Of a stretch of DNA of 27,174 bases, positions 1-8,785 are shown in pieces; position 1 is the stretch's first letter, and every line of letters starts with the position of its first letter. A program made the translations under genes and the position numbers. The notes under the pieces were generated by a model. That model did no database searches and was not told the origin of the DNA. It saw nothing but the letters and a program-made list of their open reading frames with translations. Origin of the DNA: Cellulomonas sp. (lineage in GTDB: Bacteria > Actinomycetota > Actinomycetes > Actinomycetales > Cellulomonadaceae); assembly GCA_027451305.1 (NCBI GenBank), contig DAIDJQ010000187.1:1-27174 (forward strand), given 5' to 3'.

Positions 1-765
1 CAGCGCCGTGATCACCGCGTCGAGGTCGGAACGCAGCTCGGTCAGCACCGGCCGCACCGCCAGCGCGTTCGCCGCGAGGATCGAGGTCCACAGCGCGGGG
101 TCGCTCGCGGCGATCCGCGTGACGTCCCGCAGGCCCTGGCCTGCCAGCCCGAGCGCCGCGTCGTCGACGTCGCGCAGCCGGGCGGCGACCAGGCTCGCCG
201 CCAGCTGGGGCAGGTGCGACACGACCGCGACGGCCGCGTCGTGCTCCCCGGCCTCCATGGCCACCGGGACTGCCCCGAGGTCGACGGCGAGGGCCCGCAC
301 GGCGAGCAGGGCCTCTGGCCGAGACAGGCCAGAGTCGGCGATCACCCACGGCCGGCCGAGGAACAGGTCCGGGACGGCGGCCGACGGACCTGAGCGCTCC
401 CGGCCCGCCATCGGGTGCGAGCCGACGTACCGGTGCAGGTCGGCGCCGGCGGCCCGCAGCTCGGCGAGCACGTACCCCTTCACGCTGGCCACGTCGGTGA
501 CCACGGCGTCCGGGTACGCCGCCAGCTCGGCCCGCACCACGTCCGCCGTCACGTCCGGCGGCGCGGCGACGACGACGAGCGCGGGAGCTGCGTCGTCCGG
601 AGCCGCAGGCCGCCCGGCGCCGACGTCACGAGCCAGCGCGAGCGCGGTTCGCGACGGGTCGGACAGCTGCACCTCGACGCCGTGCCTGCGCAGCCCGAGG
701 CCGACCGACGCTCCGAGGAGCCCGGTGCCGACCACCCGCACCGGGCCGCGGGTCGCGATGCTCAC
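1..765 (-). CDS. tyrA: Prephenate dehydrogenase, C-terminus outside window
   Basis: Oxidative decarboxylation of prephenate to 4-hydroxyphenylpyruvate with NAD(P)+, the committed step to tyrosine in the cytoplasm. The 255 visible residues begin VSIATRGPVRVVGTGLLGAS. The Rossmann dinucleotide motif GTGLLGASVGLGL lies at about residues 13-25. SHPMAGRERSG lies at about 116-126 and VSHLPQ at about 182-187; both are conserved His-containing motifs of the family. The frame stays open to the window edge, so the end of the helical dimerisation domain and any ACT domain are not visible. The GTG start overlaps the rluB stop as GTGA, which implies translational coupling. In related genomes cmk and der often follow, but that lies outside this window. 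Identification is firm; only the C-terminal architecture is unknown. Confidence 0.93.
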   Translation of the reverse strand, partial: MSIATRGPVRVVGTGLLGASVGLGLRRHGVEVQLSDPSRTALALARDVGAGRPAAPDDAAPALVVVAAPPDVTADVVRAELAAYPDAVVTDVASVKGYVLAELRAAGADLHRYVGSHPMAGRERSGPSAAVPDLFLGRPWVIADSGLSRPEALLAVRALAVDLGAVPVAMEAGEHDAAVAVVSHLPQLAASLVAARLRDVDDAALGLAGQGLRDVTRIAASDPALWTSILAANALAVRPVLTELRSDLDAVITAL

Positions 766-1712
766 ATCCCCACCGCCGTCATCAGCGTCCCGAGCTCCAC
801 CCGCCCCAGCACACGTGTGCGGCCCGGGCGCAGGTCGCCGAGCCGGACGGGCCCGATCTTCGTCCGCACCAGGCGCGTGACGGGGTGACCGACCTCGTCG
901 AACATCCGCCGGACGACCCGGTTGCGACCCTCGTGCAGCTCCACCTCGACGAGGCTGGCACGCGAGGTGGTCTGCAGGATCTGGAACCGGTCCACCTGCA
1001 CCGGCCCGTCCTCCAGCTCGACGCCGCGCAGCAGCACGCCACCGAGCGACGGCCTGACCTCGCCCTCGACCTCGGCCACGTACGTCTTGGCCACCTCGTA
1101 GGACGGGTGGGCGAGGCGTTGCGCCAGCTCCCCGTCGTTGGTGAGCAGGATCAGCCCCTCACTGTCCGCGTCGAGGCGGCCGACGTGGAACAGCCGTTCC
1201 GTGCGGTCCGCGACGAGCTCGGACAGCGACGGGCGGCCCTGCGGGTCGTGCATCGTCGAGACCACGCCGCGCGGCTTGTTCAGCGCGATCGTGATCAGCG
1301 TGGCGTCGAGCTGCAGGCGCTCACCGTCGACGTGCACGACGGCCTTGGTCGGGTCCACCCGCACGCCGAGCTCGCGCACGACGATCCCGTCGACCGTCAC
1401 CCGACCCTCGGCGATCAGCTCCTCGCACGCCCGCCGAGAGCCGAGCCCGGCCCCGGCCAGCACCTTCTGCAGCCGGACCCCTTCGGGGTCGTGCACGTCC
1501 CGCTCGGGCACGGCCGGTGCAGCCGGACGACGGACGGGGGCGTTCGCCGCTCCGCCCCGCCGCGCCGGCTGGCCGGCACTCCGGCGCTCGCCCGGCTTCG
1601 CACCGCGGGGCGCACCGCCCCGCGCAGCGCCGCCGCCGCTACCACCGCGTCGTCCGCCTGGCTGCGGCGACCGCCGTCCACGACCGCCGCCGGTCGATCC
1701 GCTGTCGCTCAT
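762..1712 (-). CDS. rluB: 23S rRNA pseudouridine synthase, RluB/RsuA family, with Arg/Gly-rich N-terminus
   Basis: Isomerises a uridine in rRNA to pseudouridine; RluB-type enzymes act on a 23S rRNA helix near the peptidyl transferase centre. The 316-residue protein has three parts. Residues 1-75 are a low-complexity Arg/Gly/Pro extension. An S4 RNA-binding domain follows at about 79-125 (LQKVLAGAGLGSRRACEELI). The catalytic domain contains GRLDADSEGLILLTNDG at about 178-194, with Asp181 the expected nucleophile, and the late motif EGRNRVVRRMF. The ATG overlaps the scpB stop as ATGA and the stop overlaps the tyrA GTG. RluB, RluE, RluF and RsuA are hard to separate by eye; the scpA-scpB context favours the RluB-like orthologue. 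The basic extension probably binds RNA, which is inference. Confidence 0.93.
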   Translation of the reverse strand: MSDSGSTGGGRGRRSPQPGGRRGGSGGGAARGGAPRGAKPGERRSAGQPARRGGAANAPVRRPAAPAVPERDVHDPEGVRLQKVLAGAGLGSRRACEELIAEGRVTVDGIVVRELGVRVDPTKAVVHVDGERLQLDATLITIALNKPRGVVSTMHDPQGRPSLSELVADRTERLFHVGRLDADSEGLILLTNDGELAQRLAHPSYEVAKTYVAEVEGEVRPSLGGVLLRGVELEDGPVQVDRFQILQTTSRASLVEVELHEGRNRVVRRMFDEVGHPVTRLVRTKIGPVRLGDLRPGRTRVLGRVELGTLMTAVGM

Positions 1713-2407
1713 GCCGTTCCTCCAGTGCCGTCGAGGCCCTCCAGCCCGTCGATGTCCGGCAGGTAGGGCGCGAGCGGGGGCAGCTCGTCGAGACTCGACA
1801 GGCCCATCCGCTCCAGGAAGTATCCCGTGGTCGCGTACAGCAGCGCGCCGCTGGAGGGTTCGGCACCCACCTCGGCGACCAGTCCGCGCGCCGTCAGCGT
1901 CCGAACGACGCTGTCCACGTTCACCCCGCGGACGGCCGACACCTGCCCCCGCGTCACGGGCTGCCGGTACGCGATGACCGCCAAGGTCTCCAGCGCCGCC
2001 TGCGTCAGCCGAGCGGACTGCCCGTCCAGCACGAACCGTCCCACCACGTCCGCGTAGGCCGGCGCCGAGTAGATGCGCCAGCCCCCACCGGCCGCCCGCA
2101 GCTCGAATCCGCGTGGCCGCCCACCGTGGTGTCCCGCGTACTCGTCGGCCAGCTCGTGCAGCAGCCCGTCCACCTCGGCGACCGGCAGCGCCAGCACCGT
2201 CGCGAGCCGGACGGTCGGCACCGGTTCGTCCGCGACCATCAGCACCGCCTCGAGGGTGGCCAGGGCGCCGCCCGGGAGCTGCTCCACGTCGAACGCCAGC
2301 TCGTCGGCAGCCGCCGGAGCCTGCTCCTCGACCTCGGCCGGCACCACCGGCTCGGCCGCCTGCGTACGTCCGGGTGCTTCGCTGCCCGCATGCTGGTCGT
2401 CGCTCAT
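1709..2407 (-). CDS. scpB: Segregation and condensation protein B
   Basis: ScpB dimers bind the kleisin ScpA and the SMC ATPase to form the bacterial condensin that compacts and separates chromosomes. The 232-residue product starts MSDDQHAGSEAPG, followed by an acidic Ala/Pro/Glu-rich leader of about 45 residues. Two winged-helix domains come next: ALATLEAVLMVADEPVP at the start of the first, and LTQAALETLAVIAYRQPVTR with VRGVNVDSVVRTLTARGLV in the second, the family's best conserved stretch. The same frame is open upstream inside scpA. I chose the ATG at 2407 because it overlaps the scpA stop as ATGA, like the other junctions in this operon. No smc gene is visible in the window, which is normal. 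Confidence 0.95.
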   Translation of the reverse strand: MSDDQHAGSEAPGRTQAAEPVVPAEVEEQAPAAADELAFDVEQLPGGALATLEAVLMVADEPVPTVRLATVLALPVAEVDGLLHELADEYAGHHGGRPRGFELRAAGGGWRIYSAPAYADVVGRFVLDGQSARLTQAALETLAVIAYRQPVTRGQVSAVRGVNVDSVVRTLTARGLVAEVGAEPSSGALLYATTGYFLERMGLSSLDELPPLAPYLPDIDGLEGLDGTGGTA

Positions 2408-3327
2408 GCCGTCCCCTCGTCCGGGACGTCCTGCCCCGGTTCCTCGTCCTCCCCGGGCACGTCGAAGTCCTCCCCGACGGCCACCTCGCCCTCGTCGGCG
2501 CCGGTCCACCGAACGGTCAGCTCGCCGAGCGGAACCACCTGCTCGAACGCGACTGCCGACTCCCGGAACAGCTCGAGCAGGCCGAGGAACCGTGCGACGA
2601 CGACGAGGGTCGACCCCGCGTCGGCCACCAGCGACCGGAAGGTCGACGTGCCGTGCCGGCGCAGCCTGTCCACGAGGACCGCCGCTTGCTCCCGCACGCT
2701 CACCGGAGGGGCGTGCAGGTGCGACAGGTCGACCTGCGGGGCGCTGCGCGGCGTCTGTGCCCGGGCGGCCAGTGCCGCGAGCTGGTCCGGTCCCAGCTGC
2801 CAGACGAGCTCCGGCAGCAGCGCCGCCAGGTGCGGCTCAAGCTGCACCGCACGAGGGAACCGGCGTCCCTCGCTCAGCAGGCGGGCGCCCAGGTCGGCCG
2901 CCACCTCCTTGTAGGCGCGGTACTGCAGCAGCCGGGCGAACAGGAGGTCGCGAGCCTCCAGCAGCTCGAGGTCCTCGGCGTCCTCGACCTCGCCCGTCGG
3001 GAGCAGCCGCGCCGCCTTCAGGTCGAGCAGCGTGGCCGCCACCACCAGGAACTCGGAGGCCTGCCCCAGGTCCCACTCGCGGCCGCCCTCGCGGATGTGC
3101 GCGATGAACTCGTCGGTGACCTGCGCGAGAGCCACTTCCGTGATGTCCAGCCGGTGCTTGGCGATCAGGCCGAGGAGCAGGTCGAACGGCCCCGAGAACA
3201 CGTCGAGGTGCACCTCGAAGGCGCTCCGGCCGGGCGGCAACGGCCCGACCTGGTCGCTCAGGGGTGCGTCGGCGTCGCCGACGACGGGCTGCGTCGGAAC
3301 GTCTCCGGCGTCAGGCGGCGTCGCCAC
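2404..3327 (-). CDS. scpA: Segregation and condensation protein A (kleisin)
   Basis: Kleisin subunit that bridges the SMC heads and recruits ScpB in bacterial condensin. The family's N-terminal signature FEVHLDVFSGPFDLLLGLI is present, followed by helices typical of kleisins (DITEVALAQVTDEFIAHI, and LLDLKAARLLPTGE). A C-terminal winged helix (TFRSLVADAGSTLVVVARFL) and a very acidic tail complete it. The product is about 307 residues from the chosen GTG at 3327, which overlaps the end of parA by 17 bp. The frame is open further up, and another GTG at 3369 is possible; neither has a clear ribosome binding site, so the first 14 residues are uncertain. The gene overlaps scpB by 4 bp downstream. 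Function is firm, the exact start is not. Confidence 0.92.
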   Translation of the reverse strand: MATPPDAGDVPTQPVVGDADAPLSDQVGPLPPGRSAFEVHLDVFSGPFDLLLGLIAKHRLDITEVALAQVTDEFIAHIREGGREWDLGQASEFLVVAATLLDLKAARLLPTGEVEDAEDLELLEARDLLFARLLQYRAYKEVAADLGARLLSEGRRFPRAVQLEPHLAALLPELVWQLGPDQLAALAARAQTPRSAPQVDLSHLHAPPVSVREQAAVLVDRLRRHGTSTFRSLVADAGSTLVVVARFLGLLELFRESAVAFEQVVPLGELTVRWTGADEGEVAVGEDFDVPGEDEEPGQDVPDEGTA

Positions 3328-4171
3328 GGGCGACGAGCTCGCGCGCCAGCTGGCGGTACGCGGCGGCACCGGAGTGGGTGGGCGCGTAGGTGGTGATCGG
3401 CTCGGCGGCGACCGTCGCGTCGGGGAACTTCACGGTGCGGCCGATCACGGTCTGCAGCAGGGTGTCGCCGAACGCCTCGTGCACCCGTGCGACCACCTCC
3501 CGGGCGTGCAGCGTCCGGGAGTCGTACATGGTGGCCAGGATGCCGTCCACCTGAAGGCGCGGGTTGAGCCGGTCGCGCACCTTCTCGATGGTCTCCACCA
3601 GCAGTGCCACGCCACGCAGGGCGAAGAACTCGCACTCGAGCGGGATGAGCACGCCGTGCGCGGCGGTCAGGGCGTTCACCGTGAGCAGGCCGAGCGACGG
3701 CTGGCAGTCGACCATGATCACGTCGTAGGAGTCGAGGGCCGGCCGCAGCGCCCGCGCCAACGCCGACTCGCGCGCCACCTCGCCGACCAGCTGCACCTCG
3801 GCGGCCGAGAGGTCGATGTTCGCGGGCAGCAGGTCCAGCCCGGGCACCGCGGTGCTACGGAGCACGTCCGTGTAGGTGACGCCACGGTCCATCAGCAGGT
3901 TGTAGACGGTGCGGTCCAGCTCGTGCGGGCTGATCCCCAGGCCCACGGAGGCGGCGCCCTGCGGGTCGAAGTCGACCACCAGCACGGTCCGGCCGTACTC
4001 CGCCAGTGCGGCGGCCAGGTTGATCGTGGTGGTCGTCTTGCCGACGCCGCCCTTCTGGTTGCACATGGCGATGACGCGAGCGGGGCCGTGCGAGCCGAGG
4101 GCTGCGGGGACCGGGAAGTCCGGCAGTGGACGCCCGACGGCGTCTCTCTGCATGTCGGTCGTCTGGCTCAC
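3311..4171 (-). CDS. ParA/Soj-family ATPase, orphan (no parB beside it)
   Basis: A ParA-type P-loop ATPase of 286 residues; such proteins form nucleotide-dependent patterns on the nucleoid to position DNA or large complexes. The deviant Walker A box KGGVGKTT is at about residues 40-47. The Walker A' region LVVDFDPQGAAS is at about 64-75, and the Walker B-like VIMVDCQPSLGLL follows. The first 30 residues form a Pro-containing leader. No parB-like gene or obvious parS site is next to it, unlike the origin-proximal parAB pair. Instead it heads scpA-scpB-rluB-tyrA, a context known in mycobacteria and other actinobacteria. The GTG at 4171 is the first start in frame; ATG at 4153 is an alternative. 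The true partner is unknown. Confidence 0.9.
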   Translation of the reverse strand: MSQTTDMQRDAVGRPLPDFPVPAALGSHGPARVIAMCNQKGGVGKTTTTINLAAALAEYGRTVLVVDFDPQGAASVGLGISPHELDRTVYNLLMDRGVTYTDVLRSTAVPGLDLLPANIDLSAAEVQLVGEVARESALARALRPALDSYDVIMVDCQPSLGLLTVNALTAAHGVLIPLECEFFALRGVALLVETIEKVRDRLNPRLQVDGILATMYDSRTLHAREVVARVHEAFGDTLLQTVIGRTVKFPDATVAAEPITTYAPTHSGAAAYRQLARELVARGDAA

Positions 4172-4191
4172 CGTGCGTTCACCACGCGGAC

Positions 4192-4197
4192 AACCTA
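4192..4197 (-). promoter_or_regulatory. Candidate -10 element for the parA-scpAB-rluB-tyrA operon
   Basis: The minus strand reads TAGGTT, matching the actinobacterial TANNNT -10 pattern, in the 63-bp spacer between xerD and parA. A transcript starting about 7 nt downstream would have a leader of roughly a dozen bases before the GTG at 4171. I see no good -35 hexamer. Short patterns like this occur by chance, so this is a low-confidence call. Confidence 0.3.
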
Positions 4198-4234
4198 CCG
4201 GAGCGCCCGCGCCGCCAGCCCGCGACAGACCGGC

Positions 4235-5173
4235 TCACCTGGCACGTGGGTGGCTCGCCGCGTAGACCTCGCGCAGGGTCTCCGGCGTCACCAGCGTGTA
4301 GATCTGGGTGGTCGTCACCGACGCGTGGCCCAGCAGCTCCTGCACCACCCGCACGTCCGCACCGCCCGCGAGCAGGTGGGTCGCGAAGGAGTGCCGCAAG
4401 GTGTGCGGCGACACGTGCGCGGCCGTCGGCAGACCGGCGCGGTCCGCCGCGGCGCGGAGCACGGACCAGGCGCTCTGCCGGGACAGCCGCGCCCCCCGGG
4501 CGTTGAGGAACACGGCGGGCGTGCCGCGCCCCGCGGCGGCCAGCGCCGGGCGTGCCCGCACCAGGTAGGCCTCGAGCGCTGCGGCCGCGAACCGTCCCAC
4601 GGGCACCACCCGCTCCTTCGACCCCTTGCCGAGCACCCGGATCCAGGCGTGCCCCGGCGCCAGGTCCAGGTCGTCGACATCGGCGCCGACCGCCTCCGAG
4701 ATCCGCGCCCCGGTCGCGTACAGCAGCTCCAGCAGTGCGCGGTCCCGCAGCGCGGCCGGGCCGTCACCGAGACCGGACGCGTCCAGCAGCCGCTCGACCT
4801 GCTCGACCGGCAGCGCCTTCGGCAGGCGCCGCGGCTGCGCCGGCGGCCGCACGTCGTGCGCCACGTCGGTCGGGACCAGCCCCTCCAGGAGCCAGAACCG
4901 GTGCAGTCCCCGTGCCGCCACCACCGCGCGGGCCGTGGAGGCGGCCGACAAGGCGCTGCCGCCGTCCGACCCGGTGCGCACCGCGAGCACGTAGTCCTCC
5001 ACGTCGCGCTCGACGACGTCCTCCGGGCCCGTCCGACCACGTTCCGCCAGGAAGGCCAGGTACCTGTCCAGGTCCCGGCGGTAGGCGGCGAGCGTGTTCG
5101 TCGACAGGCCGCGCTCCACCGTCAGATGGGCCAGGTACGCGTCGAGCGACCCGGCCAGGGGACCCTCGGTCAT
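4235..5173 (-). CDS. xerD: Site-specific tyrosine recombinase XerD
   Basis: With XerC it resolves chromosome dimers at the dif site. The 312-residue protein is the usual Xer length. Its N-terminal SAM-like core-binding domain (about 5-95) contains [19 protein letters not shown]. The catalytic domain holds every expected residue: Arg157 in ATGARISEA, Lys183 in LGKGSKER, His257 and Arg260 in [10 protein letters not shown], His283 in [11 protein letters not shown], and the nucleophile Tyr292. ATG at 5173 is preceded by GGGA and lies 20 bp after cyoE; the frame is open far upstream but only as a shadow of cyoE. XerC versus XerD is judged from the parA-scpAB neighbourhood and the [15 protein letters not shown] motif. 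No dif site is recognised in this window. Confidence 0.92.
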   Translation of the reverse strand: MTEGPLAGSLDAYLAHLTVERGLSTNTLAAYRRDLDRYLAFLAERGRTGPEDVVERDVEDYVLAVRTGSDGGSALSAASTARAVVAARGLHRFWLLEGLVPTDVAHDVRPPAQPRRLPKALPVEQVERLLDASGLGDGPAALRDRALLELLYATGARISEAVGADVDDLDLAPGHAWIRVLGKGSKERVVPVGRFAAAALEAYLVRARPALAAAGRGTPAVFLNARGARLSRQSAWSVLRAAADRAGLPTAAHVSPHTLRHSFATHLLAGGADVRVVQELLGHASVTTTQIYTLVTPETLREVYAASHPRAR

Positions 5174-5193
5174 TCCCAGGTGCTCCGCCGCCG

Positions 5194-6321
5194 CTAGAAC
5201 GGCAGGAACACGTCGACGGAGACCGCGACGGACAGCAGCGTCAGGTACGTGATGGAGTGGTGGAACACCCGCATGGCGCGCAGGCGGTGGTGCTCCGGGT
5301 CCCGCGCCGCCCGCAGCAGGGTGAGGCACGAGCCGACGAACCAGGCCCCCAGCGCCGTCGCCGCGACCGCGTACACCCAGGTCATGTGCGCGACAGGCAC
5401 CAGGAGCAGGCTGCACGCCACCATCGCGAGGGCGTAGCCGACCATCTGCCGGGCCACCTTCAGGTCCGGAGCGACAACCGGGAGCATGGGGACGCCTGCG
5501 GCGGCGTAGTCGCGACGGAACTTCATCGACAGCGGCCAGTAGTGCGGCGGGGTCCAGAAGAAGACCACCCCGAACAGCAGCGCGGCCGCCCACGAGACGC
5601 CCCCGGTCACCGCGGACCAGCCGATCAGCACGGGGACGCAGCCCGCCGCGCCGCCCCAGACGATGTTCTGCGGGGTGCGCCGCTTGAGCAGCAGCGTGTA
5701 GCCCACCACGTAGATCAGGATCGCCACGCCCGTGAGCAGCGCGGACGCGGGGTTCACCACCAGCCACAGGAACGTCAGCGAGACCGCGGCCAGGACCAGC
5801 CCGAAGGTCAGGGCGGCCCTCGGGCTCACCACGCCGGTGGCGGTCGCCCGTCGCCGCGTGCGGTTCATCACCCGGTCGATGTCCCGGTCGATGTAGCAGT
5901 TGAGCACGTTCGCCGCACCGGCCCCACCCGCCCCGCCCACGAGGGTGGCGGCGATCAGCCACAGCGGCGGCAGCCCGTGCGCGGCCAGCAGCATGGTCGG
6001 CACGGTGGTGACCAGCAGCAGCTCGATCACCCGGGGCTTGGTCAGCGCGACGTACAGGCCCACCCGGTACCGCAGCCGCGCCCAGCGACCGGTGCCGAGG
6101 GGCTGCCCCAGGTCGACCGGAGCGGAGCTGTGCCCGTCGAACCCTCCGACCAGGGCTCCCACGGCGCCGGGACCTGTGGGAGGTCGGCGCACCGGTGCGT
6201 CAGCCGCGGAAGGGTGCGGCGCTCCGGACGTCGCGGGCGCACCCGCCTGGTCCGCTGGGCTGGTCAGTCGCACGCGGTGCTGTCCGATCGTCGGGTGCTC
6301 GGTCTCCTGGGGCGTTGTCAT
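5194..6321 (-). CDS. cyoE: Protoheme IX farnesyltransferase (heme O synthase)
   Basis: Polytopic membrane prenyltransferase, also called CtaB, that adds a farnesyl group to heme B to make heme O for terminal oxidases. The first Asp-rich motif [18 protein letters not shown] is at about residues 141-158, and the second, [13 protein letters not shown], at about 269-281. Several hydrophobic helices lie between and after ([27 protein letters not shown]). About 85 Pro/Ala-rich residues precede the conserved [12 protein letters not shown], an unusually long cytoplasmic leader. ATG at 6321 is chosen; ATG at 6330 is 9 bp upstream, and in-frame GTGs within the leader cannot be excluded. No clear ribosome binding site is visible. 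The divergent pairing with tkt is common in actinobacteria. Confidence 0.92.
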   Translation of the reverse strand: MTTPQETEHPTIGQHRVRLTSPADQAGAPATSGAPHPSAADAPVRRPPTGPGAVGALVGGFDGHSSAPVDLGQPLGTGRWARLRYRVGLYVALTKPRVIELLLVTTVPTMLLAAHGLPPLWLIAATLVGGAGGAGAANVLNCYIDRDIDRVMNRTRRRATATGVVSPRAALTFGLVLAAVSLTFLWLVVNPASALLTGVAILIYVVGYTLLLKRRTPQNIVWGGAAGCVPVLIGWSAVTGGVSWAAALLFGVVFFWTPPHYWPLSMKFRRDYAAAGVPMLPVVAPDLKVARQMVGYALAMVACSLLLVPVAHMTWVYAVAATALGAWFVGSCLTLLRAARDPEHHRLRAMRVFHHSITYLTLLSVAVSVDVFLPF

Positions 6322-6546
6322 GCTACGCATCGAGCGCGTCGAATGGGACCTGAGTCCTAGGCGGTCGGCCGCGACCCGTCCCACCCACGGGTCACGCCCA
6401 GCGAGTGCTCAGGGCTGGGCGATAGGCTCGAGGAGCAGGAGACGGCGGCCGGTGCGGTCGCGTCCCTGCCGGTCCGAACAGCCCAGCGCGGGTCCCCGCG
6501 GGCCGCTCGACGTCGTCGTCCGGTCCTGCCCGGGCGGGAATGAGGT
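6322..6546. promoter_or_regulatory. Divergent intergenic region between cyoE and tkt
   Basis: These 225 bases separate two divergent genes and must hold both promoters. On the plus strand TAGGCT at 6423-6428 fits the TANNNT -10 pattern for tkt, but no good -35 hexamer lies 16-18 bp upstream. On the minus strand I find no convincing promoter for cyoE. A short GC-rich dyad at about 6487-6500 has almost no loop and is not called a terminator. No riboswitch fold is recognised. Confidence 0.4.
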
Positions 6547-8727
6547 GTGGTGAACGCGAAGGCTCCCCTGGCCACCACCGTCGGCTGGACCGACCTGGAC
6601 GTGCGTGCTGTGGACACCGTTCGGGTGCTCGCAGCTGACGCGGTCGAGAAGGTCGGCAACGGACACCCGGGAACGGCGATCAGCCTCGCGCCGGCCGCCT
6701 ACCTGCTGTACCACGACGTGCTCCGGCACGACCCGTCCGACGCGGGCTGGCTAGGCCGGGACAGGTTCATCCTCTCCGCCGGCCACTCGAGCCTCACCCA
6801 GTACATCCAGCTCTACCTCGGCGGATTCGGGCTGGAGCTGTCGGACATCGAGGCGCTGCGCACGTGGGGCTCCAAGACCCCCGGCCACCCGGAGTTCCGG
6901 CACACCGCGGGGATCGAGATCACCACGGGCCCCCTCGGCCAGGGGATCGCGTCCTCCGTCGGCTTCGCGATGGCCGCACGGCGCGAGCGCGGGCTGCTCG
7001 ACCCCGAGGCCGCGCCGGGCACCAGCCCGTTCGACCACATGGTCTACGTCATCGCCTCCGACGGTGACCTCGAGGAGGGCGTCAGCGGCGAGGCCTCCTC
7101 GATCGCGGGCACCCAGGACCTCGGCAACCTCGTCGTGATCTGGGACGACAACCACATCTCGATCGAGGGCGACACCCAGATCGCCTTCAACGAGGACGTG
7201 CTGGGGCGGTACGCCGCCTACGGCTGGCACACCCAGCTCGTCGACTGGACCGTCGGCGGCGCCGACGGCTACACCGAGGACGTCGACGCGCTGGCCGCGG
7301 CGATCGAGGCCGCGAAGGCCGTCACCGACCGGCCCTCGTTCATCGCGCTCCGCACGCTCATCGCCTGGCCGACGCCGGGCAAGACGAACTCGCACTCCGC
7401 GCACGGCTCCAAGCTCGGCGGCGACGCGGTGCGCGGCCTGAAGGAGGAGCTCGGCTTCGACCCGGACGCGAGCTTCGAGGTCGCTGCCGAGGTGATCGCG
7501 CACACGCGTGGCACCCTCGCGGCGAAGGCTGAGGCTGCGCGCACGCAGTGGCAGCAGAAGATGGACACCTGGCGGGCTGCGAACCCGGACCGCGCCGCGC
7601 TGCTGGACCGGCTCCAGTCCCACGAGCTTCCCGACGGCTGGACCGACGCGCTCCCGGTGTTCCCGGCGGGCAAGGCCGTCGCGACCCGCGCGGCCTCCGG
7701 CGAGGTGCTGTCGGCACTCGCCCCGGTGCTCCCCGAGCTGTGGGGCGGCTCGGCCGACCTCGCGGGCTCCAACAACACGACCATGAAGGGCGAGCCGTCC
7801 TTCATCCCGGCCAAGCGCTCCACCCGCGAGTTCTCCGGTGACGAGTACGGCCGCACGCTGCACTTCGGCATCCGCGAGCACGCGATGGGCTCGATCGTCT
7901 CCGGCATCGTGCTGCACGGGCTGACCCGCGCGTACGGCGGGACGTTCCTGCAGTTCTCGGACTACATGCGCGGCGCCGTCCGGCTCGCGGCCCTCATGGG
8001 TATCCCGACGGTCTACGTGTGGACGCACGACTCGATCGGCCTCGGCGAGGACGGTCCCACGCACCAGCCCGTCGAGCACCTCACAGCCCTGCGTGCGATT
8101 CCCGGCCTGGCGGTGCTGCGGCCCGCGGACGCGAACGAGACAGCGGCCGCCTGGCGCGCCACCCTCGAGCGCACCGACGGCCCGGTCGGACTGATCCTCA
8201 CCCGGCAGAACGTCCCGACGTTCCCCCGTGGCGAGCAGGGCTACGCCACGGTCGACGGGGTCGCGCGCGGTGCGTACACCCTGCTCGAGGCTTCGACGGG
8301 GACCCCGGAGGTCGTGCTGATCGGCACCGGGTCCGAGGTGCAGCTCGCCGTCGCCGCCCGTGAGCAGCTCGAGGCCGAGGGCGTGCCCACCCGCGTGGTG
8401 TCGGCGCCCTGCCTCGAGTGGTTCGCCGAGCAGGACGAGGAGTACCGCGAGTCGGTGCTGCCGTCCGGCGTGCGGGCGCGCGTCTCGGTCGAGGCCGGCA
8501 TCGCGCTCTCCTGGTACCGGATCCTCGGCGACGCCGGTCGCGCGGTCTCACTCGAGCACTACGGTGCCTCGGCCGACGCCGAGACCCTCTACCGCGAGTT
8601 CGGCATCACGGCCGACGCCGTGGTCGAAGCCGCCCGCGAGTCCATCGCGGCAGCGCGCGGCGCGCACGGCCCGGCCTCGGCGCCGTCGGTCCCCACTCAG
8701 CAGGGCACGGGCGACCTCCCCGCGTGA
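6547..8727 (+). CDS. tkt: Transketolase
   Basis: Thiamine diphosphate enzyme that moves two-carbon units between ketoses and aldoses in the non-oxidative pentose phosphate pathway. At 726 residues it is slightly longer than the usual 660-700 because of a C-terminal tail of about 20 residues. The substrate/cofactor motifs [12 protein letters not shown] (about 38-49) and [16 protein letters not shown] (about 127-142) are present. The ThDP-Mg box runs from [13 protein letters not shown] (about 171-183) to Asn202 in [12 protein letters not shown]. The pyrimidine-domain motifs [11 protein letters not shown] and [20 protein letters not shown] are intact. Two adjacent GTG codons (6547, 6550) could start it; GGGA at 6536-6539 is spaced well for the first. 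It opens the tkt-tal-zwf-opcA-pgl block. Confidence 0.97.
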   Translation: MVNAKAPLATTVGWTDLDVRAVDTVRVLAADAVEKVGNGHPGTAISLAPAAYLLYHDVLRHDPSDAGWLGRDRFILSAGHSSLTQYIQLYLGGFGLELSDIEALRTWGSKTPGHPEFRHTAGIEITTGPLGQGIASSVGFAMAARRERGLLDPEAAPGTSPFDHMVYVIASDGDLEEGVSGEASSIAGTQDLGNLVVIWDDNHISIEGDTQIAFNEDVLGRYAAYGWHTQLVDWTVGGADGYTEDVDALAAAIEAAKAVTDRPSFIALRTLIAWPTPGKTNSHSAHGSKLGGDAVRGLKEELGFDPDASFEVAAEVIAHTRGTLAAKAEAARTQWQQKMDTWRAANPDRAALLDRLQSHELPDGWTDALPVFPAGKAVATRAASGEVLSALAPVLPELWGGSADLAGSNNTTMKGEPSFIPAKRSTREFSGDEYGRTLHFGIREHAMGSIVSGIVLHGLTRAYGGTFLQFSDYMRGAVRLAALMGIPTVYVWTHDSIGLGEDGPTHQPVEHLTALRAIPGLAVLRPADANETAAAWRATLERTDGPVGLILTRQNVPTFPRGEQGYATVDGVARGAYTLLEASTGTPEVVLIGTGSEVQLAVAAREQLEAEGVPTRVVSAPCLEWFAEQDEEYRESVLPSGVRARVSVEAGIALSWYRILGDAGRAVSLEHYGASADAETLYREFGITADAVVEAARESIAAARGAHGPASAPSVPTQQGTGDLPA

Positions 8728-8770
8728 TGCTGGGGGCTGTCTCGCACATGACCGCCTGACGCGTACCACC

Positions 8771-8778
8771 GGAAGGAG
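8771..8778 (+). promoter_or_regulatory. Strong ribosome binding site fixing the tal start
   Basis: GGAAGGAG sits 7 nt before the ATG at 8786. The tal reading frame is open for more than 400 bp upstream, inside tkt, so this site decides the start. It also suggests that tal is translated independently of tkt across the 58-bp spacer. Confidence 0.8.
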
Positions 8779-8785
8779 AACGACC

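Noticed and set aside
4235..5173. XerD considered as an integrase of an integrated element
   Set aside because: It has standard Xer length, no adjacent tRNA or excisionase, and sits in the conserved xerD-parA-scpAB context.
3032..5197. Long plus-strand open frame opposite scpA, parA and xerD
   Set aside because: It lies antisense to three well-recognised genes, is rich in Arg, Gly, His and Gln as expected from GC-rich antisense frames, and shows no known domain.
6487..6500. GC-rich dyad upstream of tkt
   Set aside because: The arms leave only two bases for a loop, so no stable hairpin forms at full pairing, and GC-rich DNA gives such dyads often.
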